Assembly: GCA_947488235.1 (NCBI GenBank)
Contig: CANLAQ010000023.1
Span: forward strand, 1 to 41,836
Source: Flavobacteriales bacterium
Lineage (GTDB): Bacteria > Bacteroidota > Bacteroidia > Flavobacteriales_D > Crocinitomicaceae
Direction of reading: 5' to 3'
DNA length: 41,836 nucleotides
Shown here: piece by piece, positions 1 through 8,153 of the stretch
Layout: every line of letters starts with the position of its first letter
Position numbering within the stretch: the first letter of the stretch is position 1
The notes under the pieces: model-generated
Databases searched by the model: none
What the model was told of the DNA's origin: nothing
Seen by the model: only the letters and a program-made list of their open reading frames with translations
Position numbers and translations under genes: made by a program

Positions 1-658
1 TAGAATTGACGCTTGTCCCAAATTGCTGAGGCACCCATGACCCTCCGTTATTTACCTGGATGTTTTGGAAATTTGTTGCAGCGTTTCCAGTACCTATTCG
101 TATGCCAATTTCGACGGTGCTTTGAGCCGTATTCACCGAGGAAAAATCGCCATAAACAAAATCAATTGCCGGCAAAATCCAAGAAGTAAAATTTAATTTT
201 GCCTGAAAAGAAAACGACTCACCTTGCATACCAAGGCGTCTAACATTCTTCCATTGAATGATGATGCTTGTTGGCGCATTATTAAAACCATTCACAATTT
301 GATAACTTATTCTTGCGTTGCTATTGGCACTCTCTAAATTGCATGCAAATGGAGCAACTACTGGTGTTCCGGGTGGCTGAGAAATGGGGTTGTAATTCGA
401 AGTACTTGCAGCTTGCCCTAATGTGAGAAAACCGTTGGCACTAACAAAAAGCGTATTGTAAGCCTGTCCCCCTATGGTAAAGGGAACAATCGAAATAGCG
501 CTGGAAACTTGATCATCAAAGTTTTGAGTAAATAACGGAATATCGTTCGTTAAATCATTGTACACATTCACTTGCTGATTGGTGTATTGAAACTCCAATT
601 GTTGAGACCAAGTTAAAGTGCTGATCAACAAAGCGATAATTAGCAATTTTATACCCAT
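1..658 (-). CDS. Secreted protein of unknown function, 3' end outside window
   Basis: The reading frame is open from an ATG at 658-656 to the window edge (219 codons, no stop), so the C-terminus is missing. The N-terminus MGIKLLIIALLISTLTWSQ is a typical signal peptide, with cleavage likely after the Ser before Gln-Gln. The mature part is rich in Asn, Thr, Ser and aromatic residues, with beta-like stretches such as YNTLFVSANGFLTLGQAAST, as seen in Bacteroidota surface proteins. The visible part resembles the N-terminal beta-sandwich of large T9SS-exported proteins, but the sorting domain that would prove this lies outside. The start is supported by a promoter-like motif just upstream (664-691), leaving a leader of only a few bases. 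Function unknown. It is transcribed away from the rimO promoter region and is separated from rimO by 127 bases. Confidence 0.75.
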   Translation of the reverse strand, partial: MGIKLLIIALLISTLTWSQQLEFQYTNQQVNVYNDLTNDIPLFTQNFDDQVSSAISIVPFTIGGQAYNTLFVSANGFLTLGQAASTSNYNPISQPPGTPVVAPFACNLESANSNARISYQIVNGFNNAPTSIIIQWKNVRRLGMQGESFSFQAKLNFTSWILPAIDFVYGDFSSVNTAQSTVEIGIRIGTGNAATNFQNIQVNNGGSWVPQQFGTSVNS

Positions 659-663
659 TTGAC

Positions 664-691
664 CAAATTTATTTCTAAACAAATTAATCAA
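664..691 (-). promoter_or_regulatory. Bacteroidota-type promoter for the secreted protein at 1-658
   Basis: On the minus strand TTG (689-691) is followed after 17 bases by TAAATTTG (664-671), a perfect match to the -7 consensus TAnnTTTG. Only five bases separate it from the ATG, so the transcript would be leaderless or nearly so. Confidence 0.55.
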
Positions 692-785
692 TAAAAAGTT
701 CAGTTCAAAAAATTCGTAGTGTCCTACCCTAATTCATGTTTTAATTGCGAAGTTGTATGCAAAACAGAGCTAAAATAATAAAAAA

Positions 786-2108
786 TTAAACCCCCTCAAC
801 CAATTCACCATACAAATCATAATGGTCAGCACTTGTGATTTCAACATACGCAAAATCTCCAAGGCGAATGAAATTATCAGCGGACTTCTTCACCAAGACT
901 TCATTGTCTACATCAGGAGAATCAAACTCAGTACGACCAATAAAATAGTCCCCTTCTACTCGATCAAAAAGAACTTTGTAAGTTTTTCCTATTTTTAGTT
1001 GATTCAAATCATAGCTAATACCCGCCTGTAAATCCATAATGGCATCAGCGCGTTCTTTTTTTACCTCCGCCGGAACATCGTCTTCAAAGGCATAAGCAGC
1101 AGTGTTTTCTTCGTGTGAATAGGTAAAGATGCCCAAACGATCGAATTTACTTCTCAGCACCCAATCATACATTTCTTGAAAATCAGCTTCTGTTTCTCCT
1201 GGATAACCAGCAATTAGAGTAGTTCTTAGTGCGATACCCGGAACTTTTTCACGAATGTCAGCAATCAATTGCTCAGTTTTTTCTCTTGTGGTGCCACGCT
1301 TCATTGCCTGTAACATGCGGGTGGAACCGTGCTGTAAAGGCATGTCCAAATAATTACAAATATTTTTCTTTTCGCGCATTACATCCAATACTTCCATTGG
1401 AAAACCACTCGGGAAAGCATAATGTAAACGAATCCATTCTATTCCTTCCACATCAGACAACTGAAGTAATAAATCTGCTAAAGCTCTCTTTTTGTAGATA
1501 TCTAATCCATAATAAGTTAAATCTTGAGCAATTAACATCAATTCTTTAACCCCTTTTGCTGCTAATGATTTTGCTTGTGTAATTAAATCTTCAATGGGCG
1601 TAGAAAGATGTTTTCCACGCATGATCGGAATGGCACAAAATGTACAAGGTCGATCACAACCCTCAGCAATTTTAAAATAAGCATAATGAGAAGGTGTCGT
1701 TAACAACCTTTCCCCTACTAACTCATGCTTGTAATCTGCTTTTAAAGTTTTTAGTAATCTTGGTAAATCGCGTGTTCCAAAAAAAGCGTCAACCTCTGGA
1801 ATTTCTTTCTCAAGATCATCTTTATAGCGTTCAGATAGACAACCTGTAACATATACTTTGTCAACCAAACCATCCTTTTTTGCTTCCGCATATCGAATAA
1901 TGGTATCTATTGATTCTTGCTTTGCATTATCAATAAATCCACAAGTATTTATAATCACAATAGAGGCATCATCTTCCATTGATTCATGCTCAACATCAAA
2001 TTGATTTGCTTTTAATTGCGCCATTAGCACCTCTGAATCGTAAATATTCTTAGAACACCCGAGTGTAATTACATTTACTTTATTCTTCTTTAATGTTTTT
2101 GTTTTCAT
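786..2108 (-). CDS. rimO: Ribosomal protein S12 methylthiotransferase RimO
   Basis: RimO is a radical-SAM enzyme that methylthiolates an aspartate of ribosomal protein uS12. The 440-residue length fits the family. The N-terminal methylthiotransferase domain holds the three cluster cysteines Cys18 (in TLGCSKN), Cys56 (in NTCGF) and Cys90 (in TGCLSERY). The radical-SAM triad is Cys151-x3-Cys155-x2-Cys158 in EGCDRPCTFCAIP. The C-terminal ~70 residues form the TRAM domain. The motif GCSKNxxDSE favours RimO over MiaB. The gene appears monocistronic: a -7 box lies at 2124-2131, and the next gene in this direction starts 127 bases further on. No key residue is missing. Confidence 0.96.
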   Translation of the reverse strand: MKTKTLKKNKVNVITLGCSKNIYDSEVLMAQLKANQFDVEHESMEDDASIVIINTCGFIDNAKQESIDTIIRYAEAKKDGLVDKVYVTGCLSERYKDDLEKEIPEVDAFFGTRDLPRLLKTLKADYKHELVGERLLTTPSHYAYFKIAEGCDRPCTFCAIPIMRGKHLSTPIEDLITQAKSLAAKGVKELMLIAQDLTYYGLDIYKKRALADLLLQLSDVEGIEWIRLHYAFPSGFPMEVLDVMREKKNICNYLDMPLQHGSTRMLQAMKRGTTREKTEQLIADIREKVPGIALRTTLIAGYPGETEADFQEMYDWVLRSKFDRLGIFTYSHEENTAAYAFEDDVPAEVKKERADAIMDLQAGISYDLNQLKIGKTYKVLFDRVEGDYFIGRTEFDSPDVDNEVLVKKSADNFIRLGDFAYVEITSADHYDLYGELVEGV

Positions 2109-2123
2109 ACTTTACTTGAGCCG

Positions 2124-2131
2124 CAAAGGTA
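2124..2131 (-). promoter_or_regulatory. Putative -7 element of the rimO promoter
   Basis: The minus strand reads TACCTTTG, matching TAnnTTTG, 15 bases before the rimO ATG. No TTG is seen at the expected -33 distance, so support rests on the -7 box alone. Confidence 0.4.
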
Positions 2132-2263
2132 AGGCAAGAAAATGAAAAGATATATTCTTTCTCTTTAAATACTTGAAAAGCTATAATTCAAAACGATAAG
2201 GTGAATAATAAATAAATTAACTCAAGTGATTTCTTTGTTATGCGTACCTTTATACTTTGGTAC

Positions 2264-2271
2264 TAAATTTG
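2264..2271 (+). promoter_or_regulatory. Putative -7 element for the lipoprotein / TlyA-like pair
   Basis: TAAATTTG fits TAnnTTTG and lies 22 bases before the ATG at 2294. The nearest upstream TTTG (2234-2237) is 26 bases away, slightly longer than usual spacing. A second near-match, TATACTTTG, sits at 2251-2259. Confidence 0.4.
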
Positions 2272-2293
2272 CAATTCTGCCAAAAATAATTGT

Positions 2294-2740
2294 ATGAAAA
2301 ATATTACTATCCTTTTTTTTGTTTTGATGCTATTTGCTTGCAAAAATCATAGGGAAATACAGGAAAATAATTCAGAAATAACAACTGAAAACAACATGAA
2401 AATAATGGGAACGCTTTCAAAGGACACCATAATTTCAGCTCCATTTGAAATTCAAGAAGCCTTTATTTCAGGTAATAAACTACTATTGAAAATTAGTTAT
2501 GCTGGAGGATGTCAAGAACATTCTTTTCAACTTGTGGGGGCCACCCAAATATCTAAATCTTTGCCGCCCATTCGCTCTATTCGTTTAATTCATGATAGCA
2601 AGCAAGATGCTTGTAAAGCTAAAATTATCAAAGATATTGAGGTTGACATCTCAGATTTGTGTTATAAAAATGAAACCAACAGTTCGATTTATCTTCAATT
2701 GCAAGGTTGGAAAGAAAATCTACTTTACACCAAGCCCTAA
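2294..2740 (+). CDS. Small lipoprotein, conserved Bacteroidota type, function unknown
   Basis: The 148-residue product has a lipoprotein signal peptide: MKNITILFFVLMLFAC, with lipobox LFAC and lipidation at Cys16. It is expected to be membrane-anchored in the periplasm or outer membrane. The mature part contains GGCQEHSFQLVG and a second block around IRLIHDSKQDACKAKI, ending in a beta-rich stretch (IYLQLQGW). I recall this pattern of paired Cys with 'EH' and 'LxHD' from small Bacteroidota lipoproteins without an assigned role; that is memory, not a search. The stop codon is one base from the ATG of the TlyA-like gene, so the two are probably co-transcribed and translationally coupled. Confidence 0.75.
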   Translation: MKNITILFFVLMLFACKNHREIQENNSEITTENNMKIMGTLSKDTIISAPFEIQEAFISGNKLLLKISYAGGCQEHSFQLVGATQISKSLPPIRSIRLIHDSKQDACKAKIIKDIEVDISDLCYKNETNSSIYLQLQGWKENLLYTKP

Positions 2741-2741
2741 A

Positions 2742-3479
2742 ATGGAAATTAGAATTGATAAACTTCTCGTTGATAAACAACTTGCTATTAACAGAATGGA
2801 TGCAGAAAGAATCATAAAAACTTATGGCGTTCTGGTGAATGGTAAATTAATCAACAAAACCGGGAAAAAATTTACTGAGAATGCGGAGATAAAGCTTATC
2901 ATCAATGACGAAAGATGGAAATCCATTGATGCTCAAAAAATTTCTACGGCGCTGGATCAATGGAAAATAGACATCAAAAAAAGCACTTGGATTGATTATA
3001 GTAATGAGACTTGTGCAGCAAGTGAAGTCTTATTGGCCAATGGAGCGACCCACACCATTTGTATTCCTCAACATTCTGGTATTATTAAAGAGATCTTTAA
3101 AGAGGATGAACGCATCACCATACTGGATAGAAAAGCCTTGAGATTTTTGTCCTCAAAAACTATAACTGAACATTATTCTGGACTTTTTATTGATTCAACC
3201 AATGAGGCATTAAAGGATGTGCTTCCTTTTATATGTCCATTTTTAGCAGATAATGGGGTTGCTATTATTGTCATAAAGCCTCAAATTGAAGCCGATAAGT
3301 CCAAGGTTAATAAATTTGGATTACTCACAGACACCAAATTATATCCAGAAATAGTGGAAAGTGCTAAAGAATGTGCTGCTTTGAGTCAACTCGTATATCA
3401 AGATCATATCTTATCGCCCATCTTGGGTGAAAATGGAAATAAGGAATTTATTGGATTTTTCAAAAAATTAAAATTATAA
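2742..3479 (+). CDS. TlyA-like S4-domain/FtsJ-fold protein with degenerate SAM motif
   Basis: TlyA proteins are 2'-O-methyltransferases of rRNA cytidines. This 245-residue protein has the layout: an N-terminal S4 RNA-binding domain (RIDKLLVDKQLA to GVLVNGKLI, about residues 4-55) and an FtsJ-like domain (about 78-245) with IKPQIEADK and a family-like C-terminus. Two signature motifs are altered. The expected SRGGxKL reads SIDAQKI (61-67). The SAM loop DxGASTGGF reads DYSNETCAA (85-93), losing its glycines. The presumed K-D-K-E catalytic positions appear kept as Lys66, Asp151, Lys179 and Glu235. I chose ATG 2742 because it matches the S4 domain start and lies one base after the lipoprotein stop; a longer frame reaching back to 2592 only reads through the lipoprotein gene. 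Methyltransferase activity is doubtful. Confidence 0.72.
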   Translation: MEIRIDKLLVDKQLAINRMDAERIIKTYGVLVNGKLINKTGKKFTENAEIKLIINDERWKSIDAQKISTALDQWKIDIKKSTWIDYSNETCAASEVLLANGATHTICIPQHSGIIKEIFKEDERITILDRKALRFLSSKTITEHYSGLFIDSTNEALKDVLPFICPFLADNGVAIIVIKPQIEADKSKVNKFGLLTDTKLYPEIVESAKECAALSQLVYQDHILSPILGENGNKEFIGFFKKLKL

Positions 3480-3524
3480 TTACGAGCATCTGTTTAGACC
3501 TTTAATGCTTTTTGAAAAAATAAA

Positions 3525-3556
3525 TTTGAATTCCCAAGACAATAATACTACTTTTG
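3525..3556 (+). promoter_or_regulatory. Strong Bacteroidota-type promoter for the 3581 gene
   Basis: TTTG (3525-3528), a 20-base spacer, then TACTTTTG (3549-3556). Both elements and the spacing fit the consensus well. Transcription would begin about 20 bases before the ATG at 3581. Confidence 0.65.
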
Positions 3557-3580
3557 CATTCCTTTTAAAAGGTACCAAAG

Positions 3581-3946
3581 ATGACAATTGATCAATTATT
3601 TCGAGCTTTCACAGACGCTGACTTCCAATACAAGCGCTTTATGAAGATTAAGGTCTTTGAATCGGATACTTTGAGTCGATTTGATGCGCTTTCGGAACAA
3701 ATAAGAGTACAAGTTAGTCAAATGGATTTAAGTCCAACCATCACCACAGCAATGCAAGAATTAGGAAGAATTGAAATTGAATTCACTCCTGAATTTAAAT
3801 TTGGAAGGAAATTATTAAATGTCGTTTGTTTAGGATTCTATAAGAAACGATTCATTGCTAATAAAAGATTAGCTTATTTCTACCTTTCAATACAGCAAAG
3901 ACACCATTTATTTCAAATAATTGAAGCGCACCTCAAAGAAGAATAA
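3581..3946 (+). CDS. Hypothetical 121-residue cytoplasmic protein
   Basis: I do not recognise this protein. It starts MTIDQLFRAFTDADFQYKRF, has no signal peptide or clear membrane segment, and is rich in charged and aromatic residues, with helix-like stretches (for example LSEQIRVQVSQM and LSIQQRHHLFQIIEAHLKEE). A basic, aromatic patch lies near residues 87-99 (GFYKKRFIANKRL). Coding status is supported by a well-formed promoter at 3525-3556 and by composition like the neighbours. It ends eight bases from the convergent CotH-type gene, and the two stop codons share a short inverted repeat. It could be a small regulatory or nucleic-acid-binding protein, but nothing in the sequence proves that. 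Confidence 0.6.
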   Translation: MTIDQLFRAFTDADFQYKRFMKIKVFESDTLSRFDALSEQIRVQVSQMDLSPTITTAMQELGRIEIEFTPEFKFGRKLLNVVCLGFYKKRFIANKRLAYFYLSIQQRHHLFQIIEAHLKEE

Positions 3947-3956
3947 ACTTATTCTT
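3939..3956. repeat. AT-rich inverted repeat across two convergent stop codons
   Basis: AAGAATAA and TTATTCTT (8-base arms, 2-base centre) overlap the ends of the 3581-3946 gene and the convergent 3955-6216 gene. It might act as a weak bidirectional terminator, but it lacks a T-run and GC stem. Confidence 0.3.
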
Positions 3957-6216
3957 AGTATTTAACAAGGTTCTTCGTTTGCATTTCCCCTTTAGAATTT
4001 TTTATACACAACAAATAAATCCCTGTTTTCCATTGCTCGGAATTGATCTGAATTTCCTTAGCATTAAAAGCATTTGAAAGCACTGTTCTACCCTGAAGGT
4101 CACTTACTGTCAATTCATAAGCATCTTCTTGAGTCACCCTTAGTGTAAATGATTCTTGAAAAGGAACTGGGTAAATAGAAAGGTCATTGGAAGATCCCTC
4201 AACAATTCCAGCAAAACAATTATTAGTTGCATTAAAAGTAGGCGCTGCAAAAGCAAAGACTCCAGCATCAGGACAACGCGCGTATGAAATATCGGCAGAC
4301 TGAAGACTGAAAGAAACTTGATCATACAAATTCACACCATTACTAAAAAACAAAGACTCGCCATTTGAGCTTAATTTAAAATTTGTATGCAAGCCAATTT
4401 GTGATGGATCATTATCTGCCCATACGATTAAATAGCTATTGGGTAAAATCACCGAATTTACAGGAATGGCCCATTTAGTATACAATGCAATATCATCAGA
4501 AAGATAAAGTCCAGTTAAATCTATAGCATGAGAAGTAGTATTATACAACTCAATCCAGTCGTCATTTTCACCATAATTATCTGCCGCTGTTTGCAAATTA
4601 TTAGCCATCAATTCATTTATTACAATCTCTCCCACTTGTGGAAGAGGAATATTCATGACTAAAGTATGGAATTCATGTTCAGCTCTTTGAGGACTAAACA
4701 AACCAGCTACCGTATTTTCTGCATAAATGTAATACTCGAAGATAACGCCATCAGCAGTTACTTGGACTCCATAAACATGATCCCCTGCGGAGCCATCACC
4801 ATGGGCGCCATCATCAAACATTTGAACTCTATTAAATTTTAATGGGTGACTGGTACGGTAACCCAAAAACACCATAGATTCATTAGAACAGGTGGCCGTA
4901 ATGAAAAAAGTTTCATTAAATGATGGCGTTGGATTACTTGCTGCATAACTTGAAATAGCGGGTGCTACTAAAATATAATTAGCATTCGTATTAAAAAACG
5001 CAACTCTTGAAGTCATTAATGCTTGTATTCCAGGAGTGCTTAACCCAGCTGGACCGCCACCTGCAACGGCTGTTGTTAATGAATTTTGATATTGAGTATA
5101 AGTGTAAAATTTAAATGGATCCGCTTGTACATAAGAATCGATCGTAATACGCATAGCGTTTGCAGTAGTTAAATAATCACCAGAAGCGAAAATCTCTTGT
5201 ACTATCGTCCGGACATGAGCCATATACATTCTTTTGAACATTGGATTGGCCATTATTTTAACAATCAAAGGATGAATTGTCGAAGTGCTATTAGATAAAG
5301 GATCTAGTGTGGTAGCGGAATAAGCTCCTGAACCAGTTCCACCAGGGAATCCTGCAAAACTCATATTCAAATCCCAAACGGTAGTTATGAAACGATCATT
5401 CAAATCCCTATATAAATAGTAATTCTGACGAAAAGCACCACTGTAGGAATCTAGATTAACCAAAACATTATTGAATGCTAGCATCCAAATGGCCCTATCA
5501 ACATCTAATTTTGTCTCAATGTTGGTGAAATCATTATTGAGTGTAGTGATCATTCCCATCAAATCTGTCCATCCATAAGTTGATTTCAATTCATATCCTG
5601 AATAATAGGCAGTTGTATCTGCACTAATGTATTTTAAATCAGGGCTACTGTTATTACCTGGTCCAGCTCCACCAACTGGATTACACTTAAAGAAAGAACC
5701 ATCATTATCATAATAATGCGCCGAATTAAAATTATCATCAATCGTCTCTGCATTAGAATAAACTCCTCTTAGTGTCCCATTTATATAAACATTAGCAAAA
5801 TTTGCTCTAGGACAATCCATGTATTGTTCCAAAATTGCATACGACAATACTTCACGAATCATCGATGGATCTTGGTAACCATTTTGCAATTTAATATCGG
5901 TGAAGGTTTGATAATCTTGAGAACCTTTAATGTAATCCAATTTGATATGTAATGGATTTTTATTATTATTCGGACTATAAGAACTGTTCCCTTTGTATTT
6001 TACCCCTACACTATCAAATACCACCCCATTAATTCGAACAGAATCGGCAACAACATACACATCAGTTGCAGTTGCAGCATCTAATTGCGCATCCCAATTG
6101 GTAAAACCAAAGAAAATTTCAATCTGCTGAACGACAGCTTTTTCGTACAAATTTTGGGCAGATACAAAGGAAGAAAAACTAAGCGTGAAGCATAGAAAAA
6201 AAAGTGCCGATTTCAT
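3955..6216 (-). CDS. T9SS-exported CotH-kinase-like protein with lamin-tail domain
   Basis: The 753-residue product begins with a signal peptide ending near Ala20 (FVSA-Q). Residues ~55-350 match the CotH family, named for a Bacillus spore-coat protein kinase: GVKYKGNSS (71-79), QNGYQDPSMIRE (111-122) and WDLNMSF (281-287), whose Asp is a likely metal ligand. Residues ~420-525 are beta-rich. Residues ~529-640 form a lamin-tail (LTD) domain, with GEIVINELMANN and DDWIELYNT. The C-terminus from about 678 (LSIYPVP to KNLVKY) is a type A T9SS sorting domain, so the protein should be secreted and attached to the cell surface. The gene is monocistronic and divergent from the GH3 gene. The substrate is unknown; kinase activity is inferred from the family. 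Confidence 0.85.
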   Translation of the reverse strand: MKSALFFLCFTLSFSSFVSAQNLYEKAVVQQIEIFFGFTNWDAQLDAATATDVYVVADSVRINGVVFDSVGVKYKGNSSYSPNNNKNPLHIKLDYIKGSQDYQTFTDIKLQNGYQDPSMIREVLSYAILEQYMDCPRANFANVYINGTLRGVYSNAETIDDNFNSAHYYDNDGSFFKCNPVGGAGPGNNSSPDLKYISADTTAYYSGYELKSTYGWTDLMGMITTLNNDFTNIETKLDVDRAIWMLAFNNVLVNLDSYSGAFRQNYYLYRDLNDRFITTVWDLNMSFAGFPGGTGSGAYSATTLDPLSNSTSTIHPLIVKIMANPMFKRMYMAHVRTIVQEIFASGDYLTTANAMRITIDSYVQADPFKFYTYTQYQNSLTTAVAGGGPAGLSTPGIQALMTSRVAFFNTNANYILVAPAISSYAASNPTPSFNETFFITATCSNESMVFLGYRTSHPLKFNRVQMFDDGAHGDGSAGDHVYGVQVTADGVIFEYYIYAENTVAGLFSPQRAEHEFHTLVMNIPLPQVGEIVINELMANNLQTAADNYGENDDWIELYNTTSHAIDLTGLYLSDDIALYTKWAIPVNSVILPNSYLIVWADNDPSQIGLHTNFKLSSNGESLFFSNGVNLYDQVSFSLQSADISYARCPDAGVFAFAAPTFNATNNCFAGIVEGSSNDLSIYPVPFQESFTLRVTQEDAYELTVSDLQGRTVLSNAFNAKEIQINSEQWKTGIYLLCIKNSKGEMQTKNLVKY

Positions 6217-6454
6217 AAATATTTATTTAAAACTAATTTTAAATATTAGTTGTTTAAAGTTACAATAACTTGCGATTCGTTAATAATAGATTAACTTATT
6301 GGTAAAATTAAATTAATAATAGCGCAAAAGCTAAAAATTATCCATTAAATCAATAACACCTATTGCATCAAGAAGTAATATTTTGGTACTGTTGTTGACA
6401 AGACAATTGTGAATAATTGTATTGAAACCGGAAATTCAATTAGAGAAATAAAAG

Positions 6455-6462
6455 TATTTTTG
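6455..6462 (+). promoter_or_regulatory. Putative -7 element of the GH3 gene
   Basis: TATTTTTG fits TAnnTTTG and ends 13 bases before the ATG at 6476. No TTG at a good -33 spacing was found. The divergent region 6217-6475 is otherwise plain AT-rich sequence. Confidence 0.35.
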
Positions 6463-6475
6463 AAAAAACAAAATA

Positions 6476-7624
6476 ATGATGCGTCTAACACTCTCCATAT
6501 TTATAGGATTAAGTTTCTTTTATTCCTGTGCACAGCAACCAGCAAGTTTGTCTTTTGAGGCTGTTGAACAAATTAATACTACACAGAAATTCGTGCTTAC
6601 GGATTATCTTTCCAATAACGAAAGTTTAGATAAAGAAGTGGCGCGCATCTTTGCATCGATGGACGATACAGCAATCGTGGCTCAATTAATTATGCCTGCA
6701 GTAGGAAGGTTGGGAGAATCCAGAGATTCTATAGATAAATTCATTAGACTTAGACTCATTGGAGGAGTTCTCATGCTTAATGGAACAAAAGATGAATTCA
6801 CCTCTTGGATTGAGAGTTTTGAAAAAAGTAACCAACTGATAGGAAACCTTCCATTTTTATATAGTGCAGATGCAGAACCGAGTTTAGTAAATAGAAAAAT
6901 ATTAGGTTCTACTGTTGTAAAAAAAGCCAATGAACTAACAACCATTGAAGAAGTGATTGATGTTGCGACCATTATTTCGAAAGATTTAAATGATATCGGA
7001 ATTAATTACAATTTCTCACCAGTTGTTGATATGTCACCAAATAAGACCGTTGGGTATAGAAGTTTTGGTGCAATTCCTGAAAATATAATTCCTTGGTCCA
7101 ATGCCTTTATTGCTACAACGCAGGAAAAAAACATAATCGCTACAGCAAAACATTTTCCAGGACACGGACTCGTAACAGGCGATACCCATAAATCACTACA
7201 AACCATTGATGGAGAAATGAAGGAAGTTAAAAATTATCCAGCATTAATAGAAAAAGGTGTGCTTTCTATTATGGTTGCCCATATTGGAGTTCAAAACAAT
7301 GCAAAGTTTGACACGCAAGGATTACCCTCAACTTGTTCTGAAAAAATTGTAACTACTTTATTAAGAGACAGCCTTGGATTTAAAGGATTGATCATCACAG
7401 ACGCAATGAATATGGGAGGCGTAGTTAGCGTTCCTCAAGCAGCTAGTAAAGCGGTAAGAGCAGGTTGTGATATTGTATTAATGCCTGTTAATGTTAAAAA
7501 GACACACAGCGAACTCTTGAATCTATACAAAACAGATCCATCATTTAGAAAGCAAGTAGATGCCTCTGCAAGAAGAGTAATAAGAATGAAATTGGCAGCT
7601 GGACTTATGAATAAAAAAGACTAA
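6476..7624 (+). CDS. Lipoprotein GH3 glycosidase, beta-N-acetylhexosaminidase-like
   Basis: The product is a 382-residue, single-domain family 3 glycoside hydrolase of the NagZ type, expected to cleave terminal N-acetylglucosamine from peptidoglycan or other glycans. A lipoprotein signal peptide ends at Cys18 (FFYSCAQQ), placing it in the cell envelope rather than the cytoplasm as in Escherichia coli NagZ. The family loop KHFPGHG is at 225-231, followed by Asp236-Thr-His238. The catalytic nucleophile is probably Asp309 in ITDAMNM. Many Bacteroidota GH3 N-acetylglucosaminidases are about 950-1000 residues long with a fused serine-hydrolase domain; this one has only the barrel. It overlaps convergent rimM by four bases. 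Substrate is inferred from motifs only. Confidence 0.85.
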   Translation: MMRLTLSIFIGLSFFYSCAQQPASLSFEAVEQINTTQKFVLTDYLSNNESLDKEVARIFASMDDTAIVAQLIMPAVGRLGESRDSIDKFIRLRLIGGVLMLNGTKDEFTSWIESFEKSNQLIGNLPFLYSADAEPSLVNRKILGSTVVKKANELTTIEEVIDVATIISKDLNDIGINYNFSPVVDMSPNKTVGYRSFGAIPENIIPWSNAFIATTQEKNIIATAKHFPGHGLVTGDTHKSLQTIDGEMKEVKNYPALIEKGVLSIMVAHIGVQNNAKFDTQGLPSTCSEKIVTTLLRDSLGFKGLIITDAMNMGGVVSVPQAASKAVRAGCDIVLMPVNVKKTHSELLNLYKTDPSFRKQVDASARRVIRMKLAAGLMNKKD

Positions 7625-8148
7625 GAAAGATACAATTCAATTAATCCTTCAGGGGCTTTAATAATTAATATCTTCTCTTTCCTTTTCACCTCTACAATTA
7701 ATCCATCAAAGATAGGAACAAGCACTTCGATTCCATCTTTATCAATCTGCAATAAAGGATTGGCCGAATGATCCAAAACTTCGACAAGATTTCCAATAGG
7801 ACCAAAAGACACATCATGCACTGCGTACCCAACAACCTCATGATCATAAAAAGAAGTATTACCAAGTTCAGGTAGTACAGTGTCGGGTAGATAAATATTT
7901 TTTTTAAGCAAACGCTGAGCGGAGCGCTCATCATCGATACCTTTAAACTTGACCATTATAAAACCCTTATTTTTTGGTTTTATATATTCAACTATAAAAG
8001 GTGTTAAACAAGCATCGATGTCAAGAACAAAGATTTCCATTTGAAGATAATCCGATGGATCGGTCACATCTAAAAACAAAGAGACCTCACCTTTGAATCC
8101 GTGAAGTCTCGCTACTTGTCCAATATATATACAATTTTCTTTTTGCAT
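7621..8148 (-). CDS. rimM: Ribosome maturation factor RimM
   Basis: RimM is a 30S assembly factor that binds uS19 and helps 16S rRNA maturation. The 175-residue length is usual. The N-terminal RimM domain starts with IGQVARLHGFKGEV, matching the family signature (IGxVxxxhGxkGev). The C-terminal PRC-barrel contains VGYAVHD, GNLVEVLDH and a block of the type VLVPIFDGLIVEVK. It lies five bases downstream of rpsP on the same strand, the conserved rpsP-rimM order. trmD and rplS, which often follow elsewhere, are absent: the operon ends here against the convergent GH3 gene, with a four-base overlap of the two stop regions. Confidence 0.95.
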   Translation of the reverse strand: MQKENCIYIGQVARLHGFKGEVSLFLDVTDPSDYLQMEIFVLDIDACLTPFIVEYIKPKNKGFIMVKFKGIDDERSAQRLLKKNIYLPDTVLPELGNTSFYDHEVVGYAVHDVSFGPIGNLVEVLDHSANPLLQIDKDGIEVLVPIFDGLIVEVKRKEKILIIKAPEGLIELYLS

Positions 8149-8153
8149 GCAGC

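Noticed and set aside
1229-1549. 106-codon plus-strand frame over rimO
   Set aside because: It runs antisense through the conserved radical-SAM domain of rimO and has no promoter or recognisable domain.
2592-2741. N-terminal extension of the TlyA-like protein
   Set aside because: The extra 50 codons read through the lipoprotein gene in another frame; the S4 domain begins right after ATG 2742.
6217-6475. Divergent gap searched for a small RNA or extra gene
   Set aside because: Only AT-rich sequence and one -7 box were found; no terminator-like hairpin or supported frame.
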